64,000 nt of DNA from Thermococcus sp. MAR1 (GTDB lineage: Archaea; Methanobacteriota_B; Thermococci; Thermococcales; Thermococcaceae), in the NCBI RefSeq assembly GCF_012027305.1, contig NZ_SNUF01000001.1, positions 310,001-374,000 on the forward strand, given 5' to 3'. Positions 33,217 through 41,707 of the stretch are shown here, piece after piece. The number at the start of each line of letters is the position of its first letter. Position 1 is the stretch's first letter. The translations under genes and the position numbers were made by a program. The notes below the pieces were generated by a model. The model was not told the origin of the DNA, made no database searches, and saw only the letters and a list, made by a program, of their open reading frames with translations.

Positions 33217-33635
33217 GGGTCGAGGTCATACGCTCCAAGATTGAAGAGATACTTGAGAGTCTCAGGCTGATAAAGGAGAACCTTCCCGACGATTTTGAAG
33301 ATTTTGAGTCACTCGGAATAGTCAAAGACGGGATCTACAAGCGCGTTGAGTTTGCAATCCAGAACGTCATCGACATATGTGCGATAATAAACTCCGACCT
33401 GAGACTCACGATGCCGGAAAGGGAGGAGGACGTTTTTGAAAGCCTTGCGCGCGCCGGGATAATTCCTAAGGAGATGGTCCACAAGCTTAGGCTGATGAAG
33501 GGCTTTCGCAACATTCTCGTCCACAGATATGGGAGGATTAATGATAGACTGGCCTTTGAAGTCCTCCACGAGCATCTTAAAGACATTTACGAATTCATTG
33601 AGGTAATAGAGAATTTCTTGGAGGGTCAAAGATGA
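33213..33635 (+). CDS. hepT: HepT-like (DUF86) RNase toxin
   Basis: 140 aa, all-helical HEPN protein. The RNase motif Rx4HxY is intact (Arg99, His104, Tyr106 in RNILVHRY), so the toxin is expected to be active and Tyr106 is the probable AMP acceptor. Forms an antitoxin-first pair with mntA. Its stop overlaps the ATG of mevalonate kinase by four bases, which is unusual for a toxin-antitoxin module and ties its translation to an essential gene. Confidence 0.88.
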   Translation: MRVEVIRSKIEEILESLRLIKENLPDDFEDFESLGIVKDGIYKRVEFAIQNVIDICAIINSDLRLTMPEREEDVFESLARAGIIPKEMVHKLRLMKGFRNILVHRYGRINDRLAFEVLHEHLKDIYEFIEVIENFLEGQR

Positions 33636-34636
33636 GGGTTCTGGCTTCAGCCCCCGCTAAAATTATCCTCTTCGGCGAACACAGCGTCGTCTACGGCAAG
33701 CCGGCTATTGCCGCGGCAATAGACCTCAGAACCTACGTCTGGGCGGAGTTCAACGATAGGGGTGCGATAAAGATAGAGGCCAAAGACATACGCGTTCCTG
33801 GATTGACGGTTTCCTTCTCGGAGGATGAGATTTACTTCGAGAGCGACTACGGCAAAGCGGCTGAAGTCCTCAGCTACGTCCGGCAGGCGATAGAGCTGGT
33901 GAGGGAGGAGGCCGATGCGAACGGGAAGGGCATAACGGTCTCGATAACGTCCCAGATTCCTGTTGGTGCCGGCCTCGGCTCCTCTGCTGCCGTTGCAGTT
34001 GCGACCATCGGGGCGGTCTCAAAACTGCTCGGCCTTGAGCTGACCAACGAGGAGATAGGAAAGCTGGGCCACAAAGTCGAGCTTCTCGTTCAAGGTGCCT
34101 CCAGCGGTATAGACCCAACGGTTTCGGCCATAGGTGGCTTCATCCACTACGAGAAGGGGAACTTCGAGCACCTGCCCTTCATGGAGTTGCCCATAGTCGT
34201 CGGCTACACGGGTTCGAGCGGCTCAACCAAGGAGCTCGTGGCTATGGTGAGAAGAACCTACGAGGAGATGCCGGAGGTTATAGAACCGGTGCTCGTTGCG
34301 ATGGGCAAGATAGTCGAGAAAGCCCGGGAGGTAATAACCTCGGACCTCGATGACGAAATCCGCTTCGTCCAGCTGGGCAGGCTCATGAATATCAACCATG
34401 GCCTTCTGGATGCCCTCGGGGTCTCGACGAAAAAGCTCAGCGAGCTGGTCTATGCCGCGAGGGTTGCGGGGGCGATAGGGGCGAAGATAACCGGCGCCGG
34501 TGGCGGCGGCTGCATGTACGCCTTGGCCCCAGAGAACCAGAGCGAGGTGGCAACGGCCATAACCATAGCCGGCGGGGCGCCGATGATAACGAGGATAAGC
34601 CGCGAAGGGTTTCGCATAGAGGAGGTTCTGCCATGA
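33632..34636 (+). CDS. mvk: Mevalonate kinase
   Basis: 334 aa GHMP kinase converting mevalonate to 5-phosphomevalonate with ATP. Motif 1 [20 protein letters not shown] (residues 6-25), motif 2 [12 protein letters not shown] (110-121), and motif 3 [14 protein letters not shown] (about 284-297). First committed gene of the local isoprenoid cluster. Start overlaps the HepT stop, and its own stop overlaps the isopentenyl phosphate kinase ATG. Confidence 0.96.
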   Translation: MRVLASAPAKIILFGEHSVVYGKPAIAAAIDLRTYVWAEFNDRGAIKIEAKDIRVPGLTVSFSEDEIYFESDYGKAAEVLSYVRQAIELVREEADANGKGITVSITSQIPVGAGLGSSAAVAVATIGAVSKLLGLELTNEEIGKLGHKVELLVQGASSGIDPTVSAIGGFIHYEKGNFEHLPFMELPIVVGYTGSSGSTKELVAMVRRTYEEMPEVIEPVLVAMGKIVEKAREVITSDLDDEIRFVQLGRLMNINHGLLDALGVSTKKLSELVYAARVAGAIGAKITGAGGGGCMYALAPENQSEVATAITIAGGAPMITRISREGFRIEEVLP

Positions 34637-35424
34637 TAATCGTCAAGGTTGGGGGAAGCGTCTTCAGCGACAAGAAAGGTGAACCGGAGAACTTTGACCA
34701 TGAAACTGTGGGAAACATAGCGAGGGAGATAGCGGGCTTTTACCCCCGCGAGGGCTTCATCATCGTCCACGGCGGCGGGAGCTTTGGCCACCATTACGCC
34801 AAGAAATACGGAATCAGAGAAGGCCTTCCGGAGGACTGGGATACCGCCAACTTCAGGAGGATAGGCTTCACCGAGACCCATCAGGCCATGCTCCGGGCAA
34901 ACGCGAACTTTATCAAAGCCTTCATCCGCGAGGATCTGCCGGCATTTTCGGTCTCGACATCGTCCGTCTTCATAACCGAGAACGGTGAAGTTGTTTACGG
35001 TGACCTTGAGATAATCGAAAGGCTCCTTGAGCTCAGGTTCATTCCCGTTCTCTTCGGCGATGTCTCCATAGACCTCGCGAAGGGCATAGACATACTCTCC
35101 GGCGACCAGATCATCACCTACCTCGCCAAGATGCTCGGGCCGAAGAAGGTGGTTTTCCTCATGGACGTTGACGGCATCTACGACGGCAGGCCCGGCGAAG
35201 GGAGACTGATTCAGAACCTCTCGAAGGGAGATATAGACCCCCTCCTCGAAAGGCTCCACTGCACCTCAGCGGGAACCGACGTCACCGGGGGAATCTGCAA
35301 CAAGCTGAGGGAGGCGAAAAAGATAGCGGAGCACTCGGAGGTCTGGTTCGTCAACGGGAAGGTTCCGGGAAGGCTGAGCGGGGCGATAAGGGGCGACGGC
35401 TTTGGGACGAGAATTAAAGGGTAA
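34633..35424 (+). CDS. ipk: Isopentenyl phosphate kinase
   Basis: 263 aa, amino-acid-kinase fold. Makes isopentenyl diphosphate from isopentenyl phosphate, the last step of the archaeal modified mevalonate route. N-terminal [13 protein letters not shown], then [15 protein letters not shown] (residues 46-60) with the histidine pair that marks [22 protein letters not shown] and TDVTGGI-like nucleotide loops ([12 protein letters not shown]). The start overlaps the mvk stop. Confidence 0.95.
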   Translation: MIIVKVGGSVFSDKKGEPENFDHETVGNIAREIAGFYPREGFIIVHGGGSFGHHYAKKYGIREGLPEDWDTANFRRIGFTETHQAMLRANANFIKAFIREDLPAFSVSTSSVFITENGEVVYGDLEIIERLLELRFIPVLFGDVSIDLAKGIDILSGDQIITYLAKMLGPKKVVFLMDVDGIYDGRPGEGRLIQNLSKGDIDPLLERLHCTSAGTDVTGGICNKLREAKKIAEHSEVWFVNGKVPGRLSGAIRGDGFGTRIKG

Positions 35425-35481
35425 CGCCCGCGAATCGTAAACTTTTTATTTTCATCCAGGTATTCGCCACGGGGATTCGTG

Positions 35482-36225
35482 ATGGGTAGAAAGGCTCTCG
35501 CCGTTGTGCTTATCCTTGTGGTCTTCGGATGGGCGTTCCTCGGCATTGAAACGGCCGCCCACTATGGTCTTCTGGCGGGCTACGATGCTGGACCCAATGA
35601 CCTCAAAATAACCACGAAAACTGTCACCGTGAACGGGACGAAGGTCTTCGTTCTGGAGTGGAGCCTGAGGAGAACTCCAGTCCAGCTTATCCGGAAGGGG
35701 AGAGATGCCGTCTTTCTTATGTACCCCATGCACATAACGGGGCCTATGGGAGGGCAGAGCTTTCTAAACGACCTGGACGAAAACGTGACCCTCACAGTAG
35801 GTTCTCAGCGGATTCCGCTCTCACTCTTGGCCTTTTACATGGATTACCTTCCGGTTTCAGGGTACCTGTCCTTTAAGCTCGTCCTCCGCTCCACGGAATA
35901 TCCACTTCCCAAGAAAGCCACCTCCGGCAGAATCGAGATTCCGCTCGTTCCATTCAACGGCTCCAGGTGTTCGGAAATTCCGATAGTCTTTGCCTACTTC
36001 CACGACACCGGCGGAAAAAAGCTGGCCCCCGAGGAGGTTCAAATAAGGCTGAAACTTCATCCCGGCCCAGATTATCCCGCATTCGCCAACAGGAGCGTTG
36101 AGAGCATCCTCATAGTAAACAGCTCCGAACTCGTCCACAGGGCATTCTGGGGAGACCGCGGTGGATGGCTTAGGGTCGAGGTCTTCAACGTGACGCTGCC
36201 GTGCGGCTTCCCAAAAACCTCTTAA
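35482..36225 (+). CDS. Secreted or membrane-anchored protein of unknown function
   Basis: 247 aa. An N-terminal signal or anchor (residues about 4-24, ALAVVLILVVFGWAFLGIE) precedes a beta-rich extracellular-type domain with at least six N-glycosylation sequons (VNGT, ENVT, FNGS, NRS, NSS, FNVT) and two or three cysteines near the C-terminus. I do not recognise the domain. It lies between ipk and the IPP isomerase gene, 57 and 32 bases from them, which could be chance or a hint of a membrane-lipid-related role. GTG 35479 is an alternative start. Confidence 0.7.
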   Translation: MGRKALAVVLILVVFGWAFLGIETAAHYGLLAGYDAGPNDLKITTKTVTVNGTKVFVLEWSLRRTPVQLIRKGRDAVFLMYPMHITGPMGGQSFLNDLDENVTLTVGSQRIPLSLLAFYMDYLPVSGYLSFKLVLRSTEYPLPKKATSGRIEIPLVPFNGSRCSEIPIVFAYFHDTGGKKLAPEEVQIRLKLHPGPDYPAFANRSVESILIVNSSELVHRAFWGDRGGWLRVEVFNVTLPCGFPKTS

Positions 36226-36257
36226 CCTCCTGCTCCATTCTCTTCTCGGTGGTGTGA

Positions 36258-37376
36258 ATGCAGGCGTTCGATAGGGAGGAACTCACGGTCATCAGGAAGT
36301 TTGAGCACATCGAGCACTGCCTGAAGAGAAACGTTCAGGCCCACGTTTCCAACGGTTTTGAGGATGTGCACTTCGTCCACATGAGCCTGCCGGAGGTAGA
36401 CAAGGAGGAAATAGACCTAGGCGTCGAGTTCCTTGGGAGGAAGTTCGATTACCCCATTTTCATAGCCGGAATGACCGGCGGAACGAAAGGCTCCCAGCTC
36501 GCCGGAAAGATAAACAAGACTTTAGCGAAGGCCGCCCAGGAGCTGAACATCCCCATGGGCGTCGGCAGCCAGAGGGCGATGATAAGGAAGCCCGAGACAT
36601 GGGAGAGCTACTACGTTCGCGACGTCGCTCCGGACGTCTTTCTCGTCGGCAACCTCGGGGCACCGCAGTTTGCCGAGACAATGCCTGACAGGTACGGCCT
36701 TGATGAGGCTTTAAAGGCCGTCGAGACGATCCAGGCGGACGCTCTGGCGATCCACATGAACCCCCTTCAGGAGAGCGTTCAGCCTGAGGGAGACACGCAG
36801 TACAGGGGTGTCCTGAAGGCCCTCGCCGAGCTGAAGGCCGAGTTCCCCTATCCGATTATAGCGAAGGAAACCGGTGCCGGCGTTTCGATGGAGGTTGCGA
36901 TAAGGCTTGAGAGCATCGGTATAGACGCCATCGACGTCGGCGGCCTCGGTGGAACGAGCTGGAGCGCGGTCGAGTACTACCGCGCCAAGGATGAGATGGG
37001 CAGGAACCTCGCCTTGAAGTTCTGGGACTGGGGGATTAAGACTGCCATAAGCGTCGCCGAGGTCAGGTATTCAACCGAGCTGCCGATTATAGCCACAGGC
37101 GGAATGCGCGACGGGATAACTATGGCGAAGGCTTTAGCCATGGGTGCGACCTTCGCAGGTGTTGCGTTGCCTCTCCTCAGGCCGGCGGTGAAAGGCGACG
37201 TCGAAGGAGTCATCAAAGTCCTACAGCGCTACATCGAGGAGATAAGGAACGCCATGTTCCTCGTTGGAGCTAGAAACGTTGAGGAGCTCAGAAGGGTTCC
37301 TCTCGTGGTCACAGGATTCACGAGGGAGTGGCTTGAGCAGAGGATTGACCTGCGGGCCTACCTTAGGAGGCGGTGA
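36258..37376 (+). CDS. fni: Type 2 isopentenyl-diphosphate delta-isomerase
   Basis: 372 aa FMN-dependent TIM-barrel enzyme interconverting IPP and DMAPP. Typical segments: [55 protein letters not shown] (substrate and Mg binding), and the FMN phosphate site [16 protein letters not shown] plus ATGGMRDGI. Full length. Part of the isoprenoid cluster. Confidence 0.95.
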   Translation: MQAFDREELTVIRKFEHIEHCLKRNVQAHVSNGFEDVHFVHMSLPEVDKEEIDLGVEFLGRKFDYPIFIAGMTGGTKGSQLAGKINKTLAKAAQELNIPMGVGSQRAMIRKPETWESYYVRDVAPDVFLVGNLGAPQFAETMPDRYGLDEALKAVETIQADALAIHMNPLQESVQPEGDTQYRGVLKALAELKAEFPYPIIAKETGAGVSMEVAIRLESIGIDAIDVGGLGGTSWSAVEYYRAKDEMGRNLALKFWDWGIKTAISVAEVRYSTELPIIATGGMRDGITMAKALAMGATFAGVALPLLRPAVKGDVEGVIKVLQRYIEEIRNAMFLVGARNVEELRRVPLVVTGFTREWLEQRIDLRAYLRRR

Positions 37377-37412
37377 TTTTTATTCCTTCCTCCCAATTCT
37401 CAAAAATGCACA

Positions 37413-37426
37413 CCTTTTTAAACCCC
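37413..37426 (+). promoter_or_regulatory. Box A promoter of RNase J
   Basis: CCTTTTTAAACCCC. A start about 25 bases downstream (near 37445) would put the leader hairpin at 37451-37476 within the first ten nucleotides of the message. Confidence 0.55.
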
Positions 37427-37450
37427 TGCCCACAACTAAGACCAACGCAG

Positions 37451-37476
37451 CCCCACGCCTCAGGAGAGGCCTGGGG
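37451..37476 (+). promoter_or_regulatory. Stable hairpin in the RNase J leader
   Basis: CCCCACGCCTC-AGGA-GAGGCCTGGGG folds into ten base pairs with one C-C mismatch and a four-base loop. It sits just upstream of the AAGGAGGA ribosome-binding site (37481-37488) of RNase J. A 5' structure on the mRNA of a 5'-end-dependent exonuclease is a candidate autoregulatory element. Confidence 0.55.
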
Positions 37477-37494
37477 GCGTAAGGAGGAATAGAC

Positions 37495-38817
37495 ATGATA
37501 AAAATCCACACAGTTAGCGGTTACGAGGAAGTCGGCAAGAACATGACCGCCGTCGAGTACAACGGGGAAGTCGTTATAATCGACATGGGGATAAGGCTCG
37601 ACCGGGTTCTCATCCATGAGGACGTCAATATCCAGCAGTTCCCCACGAAGGAACTCCAAAAGCTCGGCGCAATTCCTGACGATTCTTCAATCAGAAACAA
37701 GAAGGTTGTCGCCATAACCTTCACCCACGGTCACCTCGACCACATAGGGGCGGTCGCCAAGCTCGCCCCCCACTACCCGGACGTCCCGATATACGGCACG
37801 CCCTACACGATAAAGCTCGCGAAGGGGGAAGTTAAAAGCGAGCAGTACTTTGAGGTCAAAAACCCCATGTACGAGACCGAATATGGCGAGATAGTCCAGG
37901 TGAGCGAGAACCTGGCGGTGGAGTTTGTCAGGATAACCCACTCAATCCCGCAGTCCGCGATGGTGGTTGTCCACACGCCTGAGGGCGCGGTCGTCCACAC
38001 GGGCGACTTCAAGTTCGACAACAACAACCCCCTCGGGGAGAGGCCCGACTACAAACGCCTGAAGGAGCTCGGGAAGGAGGGCGTCAAGGTCCTCATAGCT
38101 GAATCAACCCGTGTCGCTGAACCAACCAAGACGCCGAGCGAGGCCGTTGCACAGATGCTCCTTGAGGACTTCTTCCTCTACGAGGGCATGGAGGCAGACG
38201 GGCTTATAGCTACGACCTTCGCCAGCCACATTTCTCGCCTTCAGGAGCTCATCTGGATAGCCAACAAGATGGGCAGGCAGGCCGTTCTGGTCGGCCGTTC
38301 GCTCGCCAAGTACACCGGGATAGCCAAGCAGCTCGGTCTCATTAAGATGAAGGGAGCGAAGGCCGTGAGGAGTCCAAACGCTGTCAGGAAGGTTCTCAAG
38401 GAGGTCTCTCAGGCAAGGGAGAACTATTTGCTGATAGTCACCGGGCACCAGGGAGAGCCCGGTGCAGTCCTTACGAGGATGGCCAATGGGGAACTCTACG
38501 ACATCGGCAAGCGCGATACGGTTGTATTCTCCGCCGGAACTATACCCAACCCCCTCAACAGAGCCCAGCGCTACGTCCTTGAGACGAAACTCAAGATGAA
38601 GGGAGTCAGAATGATAAAAGACCTCCACGTCAGCGGCCACGCCAGCAGGGAAGACCACCGCTACCTCATCAGAATGCTGAACCCGGAGAACATAGTTCCA
38701 GCGCACGGTGAGTTCAGAATGCTGACCCACTACGCGGAGCTGGCCGAGGAGGAGGGCTACCTGATAGGCAGGGACGTCTTCGTGTCGAGGAACGGCTACA
38801 AGGTGGAGATTCCCTGA
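37495..38817 (+). CDS. rnj: Ribonuclease J (archaeal aRNase J, beta-CASP family)
   Basis: 440 aa metallo-beta-lactamase/beta-CASP 5'-3' exoribonuclease. Metal motif HGHLDH at residues 78-83, further MBL motifs HTGDFKFD and GHASREDH, and the beta-CASP part TTFASHISRLQELI. Probably degrades RNA with 5' monophosphates. Strong AAGGAGGA site, preceded by a leader hairpin. Prenyl synthase follows 68 bases later, the same order as in other Thermococcus genomes from memory. Confidence 0.93.
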   Translation: MIKIHTVSGYEEVGKNMTAVEYNGEVVIIDMGIRLDRVLIHEDVNIQQFPTKELQKLGAIPDDSSIRNKKVVAITFTHGHLDHIGAVAKLAPHYPDVPIYGTPYTIKLAKGEVKSEQYFEVKNPMYETEYGEIVQVSENLAVEFVRITHSIPQSAMVVVHTPEGAVVHTGDFKFDNNNPLGERPDYKRLKELGKEGVKVLIAESTRVAEPTKTPSEAVAQMLLEDFFLYEGMEADGLIATTFASHISRLQELIWIANKMGRQAVLVGRSLAKYTGIAKQLGLIKMKGAKAVRSPNAVRKVLKEVSQARENYLLIVTGHQGEPGAVLTRMANGELYDIGKRDTVVFSAGTIPNPLNRAQRYVLETKLKMKGVRMIKDLHVSGHASREDHRYLIRMLNPENIVPAHGEFRMLTHYAELAEEEGYLIGRDVFVSRNGYKVEIP

Positions 38818-38885
38818 GGGCAAAACTGATAAAGAGTTGCCCTATTTTTCCTTTAGATTGCTTTCATTACTCACGGGGTGATATG

Positions 38886-39917
38886 ATGGGGAAGTACGAT
38901 GAGCTGTTCGCAAGGGTTAAAGCCAAAGCTAAGGACGTCGATAAAACAATATTTGACCTCATCCCGGAAAAGGAGCCGAGGGCCCTCTATGAGGCGTCAA
39001 GACACTATCCGCTCGCCGGTGGAAAGAGGGTTCGCCCTTTCGTGGTTCTCCGTGCCGCTGAAGCCGTCGGCGGCGACCCAAGAAAGGCCCTATATCCAGC
39101 AGCCGCCGTCGAGTTCATCCACAACTACTCCCTCGTTCACGACGACATAATGGACATGGACGAGCTGAGGCGCGGAAGGCCGACCGTCCACAAGCTCTGG
39201 GGCGTCAACATGGCCATCCTGGCTGGCGACTTGCTCTTCAGCAAGGCCTTTGAGGCGATAGCCAGGGCAGATGTGAGTCCGGAGAAGAAGGCTAAAATCC
39301 TTGACGTTCTGGTCAGGACATCCAACATGCTCTGCGAGGGCCAGGCCCTCGACATCGAGTTCGAGACCAGAAAGGAGGTTACCGTTGAGGAGTACCTCAA
39401 GATGATCAGCGGAAAGACCGGTGCCCTCTTCCAGGGTTCGGCCGAGATAGGCGCGATAGTTGGGACCGATAACGGAGAGTACATCAAAGCCCTCGCCAAG
39501 TGGGGAATGAACGTCGGAATAGCCTTCCAGATATGGGACGACGTACTGGATTTGATTGCCGATGAGGAGAAGCTTGGAAAACCCGTGGGAAGTGACATAC
39601 GTAAGGGTAAGAAGACGCTGATAGTGGGGCACTTCTTCAGCAAAGCCAGCGAGGAAGACAAGGCCGAGTTCCTTAAGGTCTTTGGCAAATACGCCGGCGA
39701 TGCCAAGGGCGATGCGCTGATACACGACGAGCAGGTTAAGGAGGAAGTTGCTAAAGCTATCGAGCTTCTCAAAAAGTACGGCAGCATCGATTACGCCGCA
39801 GAATACGCCAAGAACCTGGTTAAGGAGGCCAACGAAGCTTTGAAAGTCCTCCCAGAGAGCGAGGCGAGGAATGACCTTGAACTCCTCGCCGAGTTCCTCG
39901 TGGAGAGGGAGTTCTGA
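38886..39917 (+). CDS. idsA: Bifunctional short-chain prenyl diphosphate synthase (FPP/GGPP)
   Basis: 343 aa all-helical trans-prenyltransferase that builds farnesyl/geranylgeranyl diphosphate for archaeal ether lipids. First aspartate motif DDIMD at residues 86-90 and second DDVLD near 218. Tyr81 stands five residues before the first motif, the position that limits chain length in the T. kodakarensis enzyme, and numbering agrees with ATG 38886. ATG 38883 would leave only one base after GGTGA. Confidence 0.93.
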   Translation: MGKYDELFARVKAKAKDVDKTIFDLIPEKEPRALYEASRHYPLAGGKRVRPFVVLRAAEAVGGDPRKALYPAAAVEFIHNYSLVHDDIMDMDELRRGRPTVHKLWGVNMAILAGDLLFSKAFEAIARADVSPEKKAKILDVLVRTSNMLCEGQALDIEFETRKEVTVEEYLKMISGKTGALFQGSAEIGAIVGTDNGEYIKALAKWGMNVGIAFQIWDDVLDLIADEEKLGKPVGSDIRKGKKTLIVGHFFSKASEEDKAEFLKVFGKYAGDAKGDALIHDEQVKEEVAKAIELLKKYGSIDYAAEYAKNLVKEANEALKVLPESEARNDLELLAEFLVEREF

Positions 39918-40005
39918 TTTCTGGCTTTTCTTTGCTTCCCCTACTACTGGATCCCATGCAAAATCTTATAACATCGCTCCCCGAAATGGTTCTCTGGTGG
40001 ATTAA

Positions 40006-41523
40006 GTGGGACAGTCCAAGTGGGGAATCCTTGCCATAACGAGCGCTGCCCTCTTCATAATGTTTATCGACACAACGATGATGAACGTCTCCATAAGCGC
40101 CCTTGTGAAGGATTTGGACACCACCGTGACCGGTGTCCAGGGGGCGGTAACCCTGTACAACCTCGTGATGGCGGCGTTCATGCTTACTGGAGCAAAGCTC
40201 GCCGACATCTGGGGGACTAAAAGGGTCTTCTTCAGGGGGCTGGTTATATATACTATTGGAACGCTGATGGCCGCTTTCGCTCCCAACCTTCCGGTTCTCC
40301 TCCTGGGCTGGTCAATCCTCGAAGGCATCGGCGCATCGATGATGACCCCTGCAACCGTCACTTACATCACCAAGGGCTACACCGGAAAGGACAGGGCATT
40401 CGCCTTCGGCGTCTGGGGTGGCGTCGGCGGAGCGGCTGCAGCCTTTGGCCCCATAATGGGTGGTTTCTTTACGACGTACTTCACCTGGCGCCTCGGCTTC
40501 TTTATGGAGGCCTTTATAGCGGGGGGTATATTCGCCTACATGAAGATACTCCCGGATTACCGGCCCGATAGGAAGATAGAACTCGACCTCGCTGGGGCTT
40601 TTCTCGTCGGCATCGGCCTGTTCCTGCTCACCCTATCGGTTCTTATAATGGACCCCCTCTCCAACCCGCCGGTTCTGTTCCTCATGGTTCTCGGCCTCTT
40701 CGTTCTGGCTGTTTTCTGGCGCTACGAGGCAAAGCGTCGGGAGTTCGGGAGAGATGTTCTCATCAACGTGGATATATTCAGGTCAAGGGCCTTCACACTT
40801 GCAAACATCGTCAGCCTCTTCTTCCAGGTGAGTTTGGGTGGCATAATGTTCATTATACCGATCTTTGCTCAGGGGTACCTCGGCTACAATGCCCTCCAGA
40901 CGGGCTTCGTGGTTCTTCCCCTGTCAATTATGATGTTCATCTTCTCCCTCAGCGGTGGGAGGTTTTTGAGGTATCTGACGCCCAAGAGGATAATCCAGCT
41001 TGGAATAGCCCTCACCTTCCTCGGTCTGTACCTTGTCCTCAGGGTATTAAAGCCGGGAATAACTGGCTCTGACTTTGCCCTCGGTTTTGCACTCTACGGC
41101 ATGGGATTCGGACTGATATTCTCCCAGATAACCAACCTGGCCATGAATGGGGTCCAATCCGAGGAGCAGGCTGAGGCATCAGGCATCTTCAACGCCCAGA
41201 AACAGTTTGGCATCTCCCTGGGAACTGCCTTCATAGGTGCTGTCCTCATCCTTGGTGTTATCAGGAGCCTGACCCGGCAGATTTACGAGTCCGGCCTGTT
41301 CGAGGGGAGCAGAGAAGAGATAAGAGAGGCAGTGATTCAGTGGGTTATCCGAATGCGACAGGGGGAGCTTCTCATCCCTCCAGAGTACCACGATGAGGTC
41401 GTTAAGCTCTTAAACACTTCCTTTATAGACTCGATGAAACTCGCCGTGATGTTCATAATGGGAATTCTTTTTGTAAGCGTTCTGCTCTCGTTCCTGTTGC
41501 CTGAAGGTGAGAAGATAGACTAA
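40006..41523 (+). CDS. MFS drug-exporter-like transporter (DHA2, 14 segments)
   Basis: 505 aa with about 14 hydrophobic segments. Motif A-like LADIWGTKRVFFRG (loop 2-3) and the DHA2 N-terminus FIMFIDTTMMNVSISAL, where the Asp in segment 1 is typical of EmrB/QacA proton antiporters. Probably exports lipophilic or toxic compounds. Starts with GTG after GGTGG. A candidate box A (ATCTTATAAC) overlaps about 39963. Not obviously linked to neighbours. Confidence 0.85.
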   Translation: MGQSKWGILAITSAALFIMFIDTTMMNVSISALVKDLDTTVTGVQGAVTLYNLVMAAFMLTGAKLADIWGTKRVFFRGLVIYTIGTLMAAFAPNLPVLLLGWSILEGIGASMMTPATVTYITKGYTGKDRAFAFGVWGGVGGAAAAFGPIMGGFFTTYFTWRLGFFMEAFIAGGIFAYMKILPDYRPDRKIELDLAGAFLVGIGLFLLTLSVLIMDPLSNPPVLFLMVLGLFVLAVFWRYEAKRREFGRDVLINVDIFRSRAFTLANIVSLFFQVSLGGIMFIIPIFAQGYLGYNALQTGFVVLPLSIMMFIFSLSGGRFLRYLTPKRIIQLGIALTFLGLYLVLRVLKPGITGSDFALGFALYGMGFGLIFSQITNLAMNGVQSEEQAEASGIFNAQKQFGISLGTAFIGAVLILGVIRSLTRQIYESGLFEGSREEIREAVIQWVIRMRQGELLIPPEYHDEVVKLLNTSFIDSMKLAVMFIMGILFVSVLLSFLLPEGEKID

Positions 41524-41547
41524 CCTTCCGCGACCAGCCGGCCGACT

Positions 41548-41562
41548 GGCGGGTGCTCCGCC
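41548..41562 (+). terminator. Terminator hairpin downstream of the MFS gene
   Basis: GGCGG-GTGCT-CCGCC followed by CCTTTCTTCC, 25 bases after the MFS stop. An overlapping hairpin CCAG..CTGG (41534-41549) competes with it, so two alternative folds exist. Confidence 0.5.
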
Positions 41563-41707
41563 CCTTTCTTCCATTTCTCATAGGTCCTACCCACTGCTCA
41601 GAAGTTCAGCGCGCTTTCTCTCGTCTTTTATTCACTCCACGTATTCGTGGGGATGTAGGCTGGGTTGCTACTTCCAGGGATAAAGGGAAATAAGCGGAGG
41701 ATACTTC

